A DNA stretch of 64,000 nucleotides from Verrucomicrobiota bacterium (GTDB lineage Bacteria > Verrucomicrobiota > Verrucomicrobiia > Limisphaerales > JACRJZ01). Made by a program: the position numbers and the translations under genes. The DNA lies in the NCBI GenBank assembly GCA_016219875.1, contig JACRJZ010000155.1, positions 41,771-105,770 of the forward strand, read 5' to 3'. The notes beneath the pieces are model-generated. The model saw nothing but the letters and a program-made list of their open reading frames with translations, had not been told where the DNA came from and did not search any database. Below are positions 8,078 to 15,037 of the stretch, in pieces (within the stretch, counting starts at the first letter, position 1; each line of letters starts with the position of its first letter).

Positions 8078-9798
8078 ATCCCAAGCTGCTCCATGCTCTT
8101 GAGCCTCGCGCGGCGCGGCGCCGGTGGTCCGCCGCCGTGTCTATCCTCGGCGTGGCGGCGGGGCTGGTGGCCACGCCGGCGCTTGCCGAAGGCATCCTCG
8201 GCTCCAAACACGATCTCTCGCTCGTGGGGCCAGGCCCCATCAAGGCCGTCACCGAAACGGGAGTCTGCATCTTCTGCCACACGCCGCACCGCAGCACCGG
8301 CGAGACACCGCTCTGGAACCACACGTTGTCCTCGGCAACGTATGTTCCGTACAGCAGTTCCACCCTGAAGGCGGTCGTCGGCCAGCCGACCGGCGCTTCC
8401 AAGCTCTGCCTCAGTTGCCATGACGGCACCATCGCGCTGGGCATGGTCCACAGCCGTTCTACGCCCATCGCGATGAAGGACAGCGTCATCACCATGCCGC
8501 CCGGCCCATCGCGCGTGGGAACGGATCTCTCGGACGACCATCCCGTGTCATTCATCTATGACAACGCGCTCGCGGCCAAGGCCGGCCACTTGCGCGACCC
8601 AGGCACGCTGAATGAGAAGGTTCGGCTGGACGCCAACAAGCAGATGCAATGCACATCCTGCCACGATCCACACAACAACCGCTACCGCAAGTTCCTGGTT
8701 CAAGAAAACCAAGGCTCCGCCCTGTGCCTCAACTGCCACGAGATGAGCGGTTGGAACACCTCCTCGCACCGCCTCTCCAACAAGACCTGGAACGGATCGG
8801 GCCTCGATCCCTGGCCACGGTCGGATCACGCGACGGTGTCGGCGAACGGCTGCGGAAGCTGTCATGCGAATCACGGCGCGGGCACGCGCCAGCGCCTCCT
8901 AAACCATCCCTTGGAGGAGAACAACTGTTATTCCTGCCACAACGGCAACGTGGCGGCGAAGAACCTCGTCCCCGAATTCAACAAACTGAGCGCCCACCCC
9001 ATCCTGGACAACAGTGGCGTCCACAGCCCCAACGAAGATCCGCTCAACGCCACCCGGCACGTCGAGTGCGAAGACTGCCACAATCCCCACGCCGTCAGTT
9101 CCCTCCCGGCCACTGCGCCCAACGCCTCCGGTGCCATCCTGGGCGTGCGCGGCGTCAACAGTGCGGGCAACCTCGTCAACGCCGCGACCCGGGAATACGA
9201 AGTGTGCTTCCGCTGCCACGCGGACAGCCTCTCACGCGGGCGTTCCTCCGTGCCGCGTCAGTTCGTGCAAACGAACACCCGCCTGGCCTTCGCTGGGCAC
9301 AACGCCTCCTACCACCCGGTGGTGGCTCCGGGCAAGAACGCGAACGTGCCCAGCCTGCTCGCGCCCTACACGGCCGGCAGTTTCATCTACTGCACGGATT
9401 GCCACAACAACGACCAGGGGCCGGGCGCGGGAGGAACGGGAGCGCGCGGGCCGCATGGATCCATGTATCCCGCCTTGCTGGAGCGCCAGATGGACCTCAA
9501 CGACGGCTCGCCGGAGAACCTCACCACCTACGCGCTGTGCTACAAGTGCCATGACCGCTCCCGGTTGCTCAGCGACCAAAGCTTCCCGCACCGCAAACAC
9601 GTCCAGGAAGCGCGCACCTCGTGCGCGACCTGCCACGACCCGCATGGCGTCCAGGGCCAGAGCCACTTGATCAATTTCAACACGTACTACGTTACCAAGT
9701 CGTCGAATGGCCGGATCGAGTTCAATCGCACCGGGACCTTCCGGGGCAACTGCTCCCTCACCTGCCACGGCGTGGACCATCGCGCGCAGTCTTACTGA
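8074..9798 (+). CDS. Secreted 12-heme c-type cytochrome (11 CxxCH plus one CxxxCH)
   Basis: 574 residues from ATG 8074, chosen because it overlaps the previous stop and gives a signal peptide ending LVATPALAEG. Motifs in order: CIFCH, CLSCH, CTSCH, CLNCH, CGSCH, CYSCH, CEDCH, CFRCH, CTDCH, CYKCH, CATCH and finally CSLTCH, which has three residues between the cysteines. Doubled CxxCH pairs are spaced by long loops, unlike the even modules of the 15-heme protein. No lipobox or membrane anchor, so it is probably periplasmic or extracellular. As the last gene of the coupled set it may be the terminal surface reductase or the link to the periplasm. Confidence 0.92.
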   Translation: MNPKLLHALEPRAARRRWSAAVSILGVAAGLVATPALAEGILGSKHDLSLVGPGPIKAVTETGVCIFCHTPHRSTGETPLWNHTLSSATYVPYSSSTLKAVVGQPTGASKLCLSCHDGTIALGMVHSRSTPIAMKDSVITMPPGPSRVGTDLSDDHPVSFIYDNALAAKAGHLRDPGTLNEKVRLDANKQMQCTSCHDPHNNRYRKFLVQENQGSALCLNCHEMSGWNTSSHRLSNKTWNGSGLDPWPRSDHATVSANGCGSCHANHGAGTRQRLLNHPLEENNCYSCHNGNVAAKNLVPEFNKLSAHPILDNSGVHSPNEDPLNATRHVECEDCHNPHAVSSLPATAPNASGAILGVRGVNSAGNLVNAATREYEVCFRCHADSLSRGRSSVPRQFVQTNTRLAFAGHNASYHPVVAPGKNANVPSLLAPYTAGSFIYCTDCHNNDQGPGAGGTGARGPHGSMYPALLERQMDLNDGSPENLTTYALCYKCHDRSRLLSDQSFPHRKHVQEARTSCATCHDPHGVQGQSHLINFNTYYVTKSSNGRIEFNRTGTFRGNCSLTCHGVDHRAQSY

Positions 9799-10097
9799 CG
9801 CCGCTTCTCGCCGACGCACCCATGAAAGCCCCGTTTGCGCCAAGTCCGAAGCGATGCAAAAATGACACCACGGTCGCCAAAGCAGACGGTGGCAGGACGG
9901 TCGGTGGGCCGGGAATGAATCCCGGCCGGTCAATTCGGACTTGGCAGAGTCGTATTGCGGATTTGCCGGCGGCTGAGAGTGGCCGCACAGGCGACGAATA
10001 GCCGGTTCGACAATGGCGTCAAACCGGCGGTTCCCGAGGGTGAAACTCGGAAGAACCAAGACGCAACAACAACAGTCCGTTCAACAGAACAGAAACT
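9799..10097 (+). promoter_or_regulatory. Structured intergenic region with hairpin and long-range inverted repeat
   Basis: An 8-bp stem GGCCGGGA/TCCCGGCC lies at 9907-9927. CCAAGTCCGAA at 9839-9849 is exactly complementary to TTCGGACTTGG at 9934-9944, enclosing the hairpin. There is no T-tract. This may be a terminator for the multiheme operon or the leader of the monoheme pair. No gene is visible here. Confidence 0.4.
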
Positions 10098-10427
10098 ATG
10101 AAGAAACTGCTAGCGATGATCGCGGTGGCCGGTGTGGCGACCGCACTCACGGCCCCGGCCGCCGACGTGAAAGAGAACTACGCCACCCATTGCACCAAGT
10201 GCCACGGCGAAGACGGCAAGGGCGAAACCAAGATGGGCAAAAAATCCGGCTGCAAGGACTACACCGACGCCAAGGTGCAGGCCGAGATGAAGGACGACAA
10301 AGCCTTCAAGTCCATCAAGGAAGGCATGAAGGACGGCGACAAGGAGCTCATGAAGCCCTTCGCCGAGAAACTGAGCGACGACGAGATCAAGGCCCTGATC
10401 ACCTACATGAAGACCTTCAAGAAGTGA
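10098..10427 (+). CDS. Small monoheme class I cytochrome c
   Basis: 109 residues. Signal peptide (MKKLLAMIAVAGVATALTAPA), then one heme site CTKCHGEDGKGE. The axial methionine could be the one in the TKMGKKSGC segment or the later GMKDGDKELMKPF segment; the latter matches class I folds. The C-terminal helix reads LSDDEIKALITYMKTFKK. Unusually rich in Lys and Asp. Soluble periplasmic electron shuttle; its position after the multiheme operon suggests it feeds electrons to or from it. A near-duplicate follows 100 bases downstream. Confidence 0.93.
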   Translation: MKKLLAMIAVAGVATALTAPAADVKENYATHCTKCHGEDGKGETKMGKKSGCKDYTDAKVQAEMKDDKAFKSIKEGMKDGDKELMKPFAEKLSDDEIKALITYMKTFKK

Positions 10428-10452
10428 GGGCCGTGTGGGGCGCGCCGATTTC

Positions 10453-10487
10453 CGCACCCTGGACGTCCGGATGGACGCCAGGGTGCG
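10453..10487 (+). promoter_or_regulatory. Perfect 10-bp hairpin between the two monoheme cytochrome genes
   Basis: CGCACCCTGG (10453-10462) pairs perfectly with CCAGGGTGCG (10478-10487). The loop contains a further nested CGTCC/GGACG stem, giving an almost continuous stem. No run of T follows. Probably an mRNA processing, stability or attenuation element setting the ratio of the two cytochromes. Confidence 0.6.
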
Positions 10488-10527
10488 CAACGCAGAAAAC
10501 CAACAGCAATCCCCCTCCGAACAGAGT

Positions 10528-10857
10528 ATGAACAAGTTCACTGCAATCGCGGCGGCCGCCCTGGTGGCGACCTCCCTGTCTCTCAAAGCGGCGGACGTCA
10601 AAGAAAACTACGACGCCAACTGCAAGAAATGCCACGGGGAAGACGGCAAAGGTGACACCAAGATGGGCAAGAAGGCCGGCTGCAAGGACTACACTGATCC
10701 GAAGGTCCAAGCCGAGATGAAGGACGACAAAGCCTTCAAAGCCATCAAGGAAGGCCTGAAGGACGGCGACAAGGAACTCATGAAAGGCTTCGCCGAGAAG
10801 CTGAGCGACGACGAGATCAAGGCTCTCGTCGCCCACATGAAGTCCTTCAAGAAGTAA
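10528..10857 (+). CDS. Small monoheme class I cytochrome c, duplicate copy
   Basis: 109 residues from ATG 10528, which gives a signal peptide (MNKFTAIAAAALVATSLSLKA); the frame upstream has no homology. The mature part is almost the same as the gene at 10098: CKKCHGEDGKGD, TKMGKKAGCKDYTD, KDGDKELMKGF and LSDDEIKALVAHMKSFKK. Signal peptides differ while mature proteins match, indicating a tandem duplication with selection on the mature carrier. Same expected role: soluble periplasmic electron carrier. Confidence 0.93.
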   Translation: MNKFTAIAAAALVATSLSLKAADVKENYDANCKKCHGEDGKGDTKMGKKAGCKDYTDPKVQAEMKDDKAFKAIKEGLKDGDKELMKGFAEKLSDDEIKALVAHMKSFKK

Positions 10858-10880
10858 TTCGCGGTCCTTGCCGAACTCAG

Positions 10881-10913
10881 GCGCCACCGGGATCTCTCCG
10901 ATTCCGGTGGCGC
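10881..10913. terminator. Bidirectional terminator between convergent genes
   Basis: GCGCCACCGG (10881-10890) and CCGGTGGCGC (10904-10913) form a perfect 10-bp stem with a 13-base loop, followed by TGCTCTTCT. It sits between the cytochrome stop (10857) and the end of the oppositely oriented TPR gene (10939), so it can serve both. Confidence 0.65.
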
Positions 10914-10938
10914 TGCTCTTCTGTGGCCCAGGGATGCT

Positions 10939-12351
10939 TCAGCCTTGGGCCGCGTAAAACGCATCCACTTTCGCCGCCACGTCCTTGTACCCGATGTCCA
11001 CTTCGTAGATCTGCTTGAACTGTTCGATCGCTTCCTCGTTCTTGCCCATTTTCTCCAGCACGCAGCCGAGCGCGTAGATCAGGTCCTTCTTCTCGTCGTC
11101 GAACGCGAGCTTCTCCTTGATGGCGTTTTGCAGCGTGCGCGCCGCCAGATCGTTCATGTTCCGCCGGGCAAAGCAAAGGCCCAGGTAGCTCATGGCCTGG
11201 AGGCGGCGGGCCGGATTCTGTTGCGCTTTCTGGAACTCCGCGATGGCCTCGCCAATCTTGCCCGCCTTGAAGAGCAGTTCCCCATACTCGAAGCGGATCT
11301 GCAAGTCGGTGGGATAACGATCGACGCGCTGCCTGCACTCGCCCAATTCGAAGACCTGCCGCTCGGCCTGGACGCGCGCGACCTGGTCCTGATAGTCCGG
11401 CGCCGTCGGGTCCAACTGACTGAGTTGCCAGTCGATCTTCTTGAGGGTGGTGTCGGAGATGGCCTTGTCCAGCGAAGGATCGCCGCCGGACTCCGCCGCC
11501 TTGATGCGGTGGTAATATTCGAGCGCGCGGTCGAACTCCTTTTTCTGCGCGTGCAACTCTGCCAGGTTCCGCAGGAGCTTCAGGTTCTTCGGTTCGGCCA
11601 CCACGCGCCCCTCGTATTCGCGGATCAACTGGTCAGCCACGTCGGTGGTCTTCACCTCCCGGTTCTCCTGCTCCAGCTTCACCGCCTCGTCCTTGTCCCG
11701 GAGAGCGTCGCGGTAGGAGCCGGTGCCGTCGGCCAGTTTCTCGTAGCCGCCTTCGGAGAGCGTCTGGTGCGCCGTCAGGTTCTTGAACGCCTGGGCGATC
11801 TCCGGGTCGTGCGGATGGGCGCGCATCAGTTCTTCGTAAATGGCCTCCGCCCGCTTCACGTCCCCGCTCTTCGAACACAACTCCGCCAGCTTGGCGGACA
11901 CCTCCCGGTCCTTGGGGCTGTTGCGCAGCACCATCTCCAGCGACAGAATGGCCGTCCGCGGAAAATCAGCAGCGACGGCCGCCTCCGCCAGCAGCTTGTG
12001 TGCGCTGTTGTTCCACGGGTCGCTGTTCAGGATTTCCTCGGCGATCTGGATGGCTTCGATTGGGTCTTTGCGCAGGGCCATCTGGGCCTTGGCCAACTGG
12101 GGCGAGGAACTCGCGCCGCCCAGCACCTTCTTGAAGAAGCTGGTGCCGCCGCTGCCGGGAACCGTCCCGCCTTTCTTGATCTGCGCGGTGCGCAAGGCTT
12201 GCCGCGCGAGGTAAAACGCCGGCTCATGCTGCAACACCTGTGAGAGCATGGTGATGGCGTAATCGTAGTTCTGTCGCTGCACGGCCAAGTTGCCGCGCTC
12301 GTAAAGATCTCGCTGTGGACGTGCAATGGCACTCAAGTTTTTCTCAGGCAT
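10939..12351 (-). CDS. Tetratricopeptide-repeat protein
   Basis: 470 residues when started at ATG 12351 (MPEKNLSAIARPQRDLYERG); the frame continues upstream through repeat debris and is not credible there. At least six TPR-like helical pairs are visible, such as YDYAITMLSQVLQHEPAFYL, RAEAIYEELMRAHPHDPEIA, FDRALEYYHRIKAAESG, IGEAIAEFQKAQQNPARR and NEEAIEQFKQIYEVDIGYKD. A Ser/Gly-rich break lies near residue 75. No signal peptide or catalytic domain. Cytoplasmic scaffold of unknown partner; the family is common in Verrucomicrobiota. It is convergent with, and not part of, the cytochrome locus. Confidence 0.85.
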   Translation of the reverse strand: MPEKNLSAIARPQRDLYERGNLAVQRQNYDYAITMLSQVLQHEPAFYLARQALRTAQIKKGGTVPGSGGTSFFKKVLGGASSSPQLAKAQMALRKDPIEAIQIAEEILNSDPWNNSAHKLLAEAAVAADFPRTAILSLEMVLRNSPKDREVSAKLAELCSKSGDVKRAEAIYEELMRAHPHDPEIAQAFKNLTAHQTLSEGGYEKLADGTGSYRDALRDKDEAVKLEQENREVKTTDVADQLIREYEGRVVAEPKNLKLLRNLAELHAQKKEFDRALEYYHRIKAAESGGDPSLDKAISDTTLKKIDWQLSQLDPTAPDYQDQVARVQAERQVFELGECRQRVDRYPTDLQIRFEYGELLFKAGKIGEAIAEFQKAQQNPARRLQAMSYLGLCFARRNMNDLAARTLQNAIKEKLAFDDEKKDLIYALGCVLEKMGKNEEAIEQFKQIYEVDIGYKDVAAKVDAFYAAQG

Positions 12352-12801
12352 GGGGCGAACATAGAGAAACGCCGGAAAAAATCCAATTGGAAAGCTGAGG
12401 CACCCTCCCGATCCTGAGCGAAGCGGACGAAGTCGTCTTTGCGGTTGATCACCGGGTCGGAGGACCCGGTCCTCAAAACCGCTCTGCGAGCCGCGTACCC
12501 TCACGCGGCGGAGCGTCGTTTCCGTAAGGATTGGCGTGTGTCGCAATGTGCGATCTGTAATCGGCGATTTGAAATCGAGCGAAGCGAGGCGCCTCCCGGA
12601 TGGACATGCACAGAATTCCTGCAACCCCTGGAAGGGAAACAGAAACCTCGTACGAGCCATCCTCCCAACGGTCCAAGACCAACTCTCCTTCCGCACGCCC
12701 TCCGGATTGCGGCTTCTGCGCGCCCCGGTGGCGCAGGGGATTCTGTGGGAAAATCCGTCTCTCCTGTTTTCGTGCCAGGAGAGACGTCTGTTGGTCGGCG
12801 G
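12352..12801. other. Gene-poor stretch with repeat debris
   Basis: Holds the start region of the TPR gene, an 8-bp hairpin at 12451-12470 (ACCGGGTC/GACCCGGT) and one copy of a 60-bp dispersed repeat (12476-12534). Long open frames on both strands have no family features. Confidence 0.5.
12476..12534 (+). repeat. 60-bp imperfect dispersed repeat, copy 1
   Basis: Begins AAAACCGCTCTGCGAGCC and includes CCTCACGCGGCGGAGCG and TTCCGTAAGG. It matches 13220-13278 in the same orientation with scattered changes. The bases just before both copies also resemble one another (GGAGGACCC / AGGAGACCC). Confidence 0.6.
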
Positions 12802-12927
12802 TCAGCTCTTTTTGCCGGCGACTTGTTTGGCGGCCATGGCCTGCTTCTTCTTCTGCACGGCGCTGCTGGCCTTGGTCTGTTTCTGCGTGGACTTCTTCTG
12901 ATTCGATTTTGGGGATTTATCGCCCAT
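12802..12927 (-). CDS. 41-residue Lys-rich small protein
   Basis: Reads MGDKSPKSNQKKSTQKQTKA, then SSAVQKKKQAMAAKQVAGKKS. Start at ATG 12927 because small conserved bacterial proteins of this kind begin MGDKSPKS; the same frame upstream is repeat-derived. Very basic, no hydrophobic segment, likely disordered and possibly nucleic-acid binding. Function unknown. Confidence 0.65.
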   Translation of the reverse strand: MGDKSPKSNQKKSTQKQTKASSAVQKKKQAMAAKQVAGKKS

Positions 12928-13050
12928 AGGTTTGATCGTATTTGTGTGTTGACTCCCATGCGGCATGTCAGTTTCCCCGCAGGGGGACGCAGTATGCCTG
13001 CCGGGGTGGTCCCTGTAAATGACAGACGTGAATTCATCGGACGTGAGAGG

Positions 13051-13147
13051 CAATTTCAAAACTCGGTAGCAGCCGACGTGAGGAGGCTCAAACTTCAAGG
13101 GAAACAGGCCTCCTCACGTCGGCTGCTACGGTTTTGAAAGAGGCTCG
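13051..13147. repeat. Palindromic dispersed repeat family A, copy A1
   Basis: Arms GGTAGCAGCCGACGTGAGG and CCTCACGTCGGCTGCTAC, flanked by TTCAAAAC/GTTTTGAAAG ends. The core (about 25 bases) is unpaired. Same element as copies at 22104, 22221, 47769, 48191, 49939 and 59629. Size and self-complementarity suit a non-autonomous REP/MITE-type element. Confidence 0.85.
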
Positions 13148-13219
13148 TGAGGGCGCATCGTTCTCAAGACCGAGGAAGCTGCACTTGCGGTAAACGCCAG
13201 CGCAGGAGACCCAGCCCAT

Positions 13220-13278
13220 AAAACCGCCCTGCAGGCCGCGTGCCCTCACGCCGCTGGCCGCCGCTTCCGTGATAAATG
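13220..13278 (+). repeat. 60-bp imperfect dispersed repeat, copy 2
   Basis: Begins AAAACCGCCCTGCAGGCC, with GTGCCCTCACGCCGCTGG and CGCTTCCGTGATAA; partner of the copy at 12476. Between 13099 and 13500 I see no gene, only repeat A1, this repeat and a possible IS-end remnant at 13310-13333. Confidence 0.6.
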
Positions 13279-13309
13279 GGGTGACGTGAGCGGCGGAGCG
13301 GCGGGCCCC

Positions 13310-13333
13310 GTCAAAAAGATTGTTGCCGAAAGT
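13310..13333 (+). repeat. Possible solo IS-end remnant
   Basis: GTCAAAAAGATTGTTGCCGA closely resembles the two direct repeats in front of the transposase start at 63867 and 63924 (ACTCAAAAAGATTGTTACCG). No transposase gene lies nearby, so it may be a scar or a chance match. Confidence 0.4.
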
Positions 13334-13500
13334 TGTTGTTATCCCGCCAGAATCAGTCACCTTGCACCCGTCTGTTGGATAGCTTGTCTCTTTCAAGGCA
13401 TGGTAAATCTTCAGGTGAACTCGCTTCAGTGATGATTTTAAGCCCGACGTTCGGGAACAGTCTCTGGAAGGCGCCGGTTTGTCGGACAGTAAAACATCAT

Positions 13501-13803
13501 ATGAGTAATAAATTGTTTGTCGGAAACCTTTCCTTCAACACCACCGAAAACGACCTGCAAGCCGCGTTCGCCGCGCATGGCACCGTCACCGAAGCCAATC
13601 TGATGATGGATCGCATGACCAGTCGTCCTCGGGGCTTTGGCTTCGTGACCATGAGCACCTCCGAGGAAGCGCAAAAGGCCATTGCGGCCCTGAACGGCAA
13701 GGAGATCGATGGCCGCGCCCTCACCGTCAACGTGGCCAAGCCCCGCGAAGAGCGCACGGGCGGCGGTGGCGGTTATGGCGGTGGCAGTCGCAATCGCTAC
13801 TAG
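13501..13803 (+). CDS. RRM-domain RNA-binding protein
   Basis: 100 residues from ATG 13501 (MSNKLFVGNLSFNTTENDL). RNP2 (LFVGNLSF) and RNP1 (RGFGFVTM) are both intact, and a short Gly-rich tail (GGGGGYGGGSRNRY) follows. This is the architecture of bacterial cold-induced RRM proteins, which bind RNA and assist folding or translation. The upstream frame extends without homology. infA follows in the same direction after 87 bases, so both may be read together. Confidence 0.92.
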   Translation: MSNKLFVGNLSFNTTENDLQAAFAAHGTVTEANLMMDRMTSRPRGFGFVTMSTSEEAQKAIAALNGKEIDGRALTVNVAKPREERTGGGGGYGGGSRNRY

Positions 13804-13890
13804 TCCATTTTGGATTGCGCAGCGGAGTTCGGATGGACCGAATTCCGCTTTTTCCTTCTTGGTTTCGTTCCCAGTTTCGATCCAACAGCC

Positions 13891-14106
13891 ATGAAAGAAC
13901 ATCACATTGAAGTGGAAGGTTGTGTCCAAACCGTGCTGCCCAACACGATGTTCCGGGTGGAACTCGACAACAAGCACCTCGTCCTCGCCACGATCTGCGG
14001 CAAGATGCGCAAGCGTTGGGTCCGTCTGACCGTGGGCGACCGCGTGAAAATGGAGATGTCGCCCTACGACCTGAGCAAAGCGCGCATCACGTGGCGATTG
14101 AGGTAG
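13891..14106 (+). CDS. infA: Translation initiation factor IF-1
   Basis: 71 residues from ATG 13891, the normal IF-1 length. An OB-fold sequence is clear: KEHHIEVEGCVQTVLPNTMF, RVELDNKHLVLA, ICGKMRKRWVRLTVGDRVKM and YDLSKARITWRLR. Binds the 30S A site during initiation. ATG 13891 matches the family start; the upstream extension lacks homology. Confidence 0.95.
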   Translation: MKEHHIEVEGCVQTVLPNTMFRVELDNKHLVLATICGKMRKRWVRLTVGDRVKMEMSPYDLSKARITWRLR

Positions 14107-14283
14107 AAGAGCGGTTGCTCGATTGGGCAACTTCGGAAATCTGACTTCCGGAGGTTCCGGAGATCCCTGCTCAAAACCGCCGCTCCAGCGGAGCGAAGAA
14201 ACACAGCGCAGGGCAGACTCGTTCGGCGCTTCTTCGGCAGACGCTTGTTTCCATGCCGGCCTTTTGTTCTACTCGTGGCCACG

Positions 14284-15036
14284 ATGAACAATCGAATATG
14301 CCCCCGACAGTTGATCATGGCCGTGTGGGTTCCTTGCTTTCTGTCTTTCGCCGGGATCACGGCACCGGCTGCGATCCCTGAAGGATTCACAGCACTCTTC
14401 GACGGCGAAGGCTTGAATGGCTGGGTGGTTCGCCAACCGGAGAACCGCGACTGGCGGGTGATCGACGGAGTCATCGATTGCGATCCCCACGCCGGGCCGG
14501 GCGACCGGAACTTGTGGACCGCCAAGAGCTACGGTGACTTCGAGTTGTGGGTGGACTGGCGGATCAAGGAAAGTCCCTTCACGAACAACGCTGCCAAGCT
14601 CATCCTTCCCAACGGGACCTACCAGAAAGGGGCTGACGGTCGGGACACGCTGATTCCGGTGCCGAACACGGATTCGGGAGTTTTTTTGCGCGGCGAGCAC
14701 AAGTCGCAAGTGAACATCTGGTGCTGGCCGATTGGTTCGGGCGAGATCTGGGGCTACCGCACTGACGCGCGCCTGTCGCCTGAGGTTCACGCCGCCGTGA
14801 CGCCAAAACTGAGAGCGGATCGGCCCATCGGCCAGTGGAACACGTTCCACATCGTGATGAAAGGTGACCGGTTAACCGTCGCGCTCAACGGCAAGAAGGT
14901 GATCGACCAGGCTCAGTTACCCGGCGTTCCTGCCCGTGGCCCGCTCGCCCTGCAACATCATGGCGACCGGAAGGATGGCGAATGGGGCGCATCCTTCCTC
15001 CAGTTCCGCAACATCTGCATCAAGGAATTGAAGTGA
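14284..15036 (+). CDS. Secreted DUF1080 protein (3-keto-disaccharide hydrolase-like / LamG fold)
   Basis: 250 residues from ATG 14284. Signal peptide up to about APAAIPEG, then the DUF1080 hallmarks: FTALFDGEGLNGW, WRVIDGVIDCD, a LWTAKSYGDFELWVDWRI strand pair, TDSGVFLRGE, QVNIWCWPIGSGEIWGY, GQWNTFHIVMKGDRLTVALN and GPLALQHHGD. The fold is a concanavalin-like jelly roll; some members cleave 3-keto-glycosides made by oxidoreductases. Expected in periplasmic sugar degradation, common in Verrucomicrobiota and Planctomycetota. It ends one base from the convergent gene at 15038. Confidence 0.92.
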   Translation: MNNRICPRQLIMAVWVPCFLSFAGITAPAAIPEGFTALFDGEGLNGWVVRQPENRDWRVIDGVIDCDPHAGPGDRNLWTAKSYGDFELWVDWRIKESPFTNNAAKLILPNGTYQKGADGRDTLIPVPNTDSGVFLRGEHKSQVNIWCWPIGSGEIWGYRTDARLSPEVHAAVTPKLRADRPIGQWNTFHIVMKGDRLTVALNGKKVIDQAQLPGVPARGPLALQHHGDRKDGEWGASFLQFRNICIKELK

Positions 15037-15037
15037 A

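Noticed and set aside
10945..12243. 432-codon plus-strand frame opposite the TPR gene
   Set aside because: Mirror of TPR codons; rich in LELR/VLHV patterns typical of antisense frames.
12439..13137. 232-codon plus-strand frame in the repeat region
   Set aside because: Runs through two repeats with no ribosome binding site or domain; the opposite strand holds the conserved 41-residue protein.
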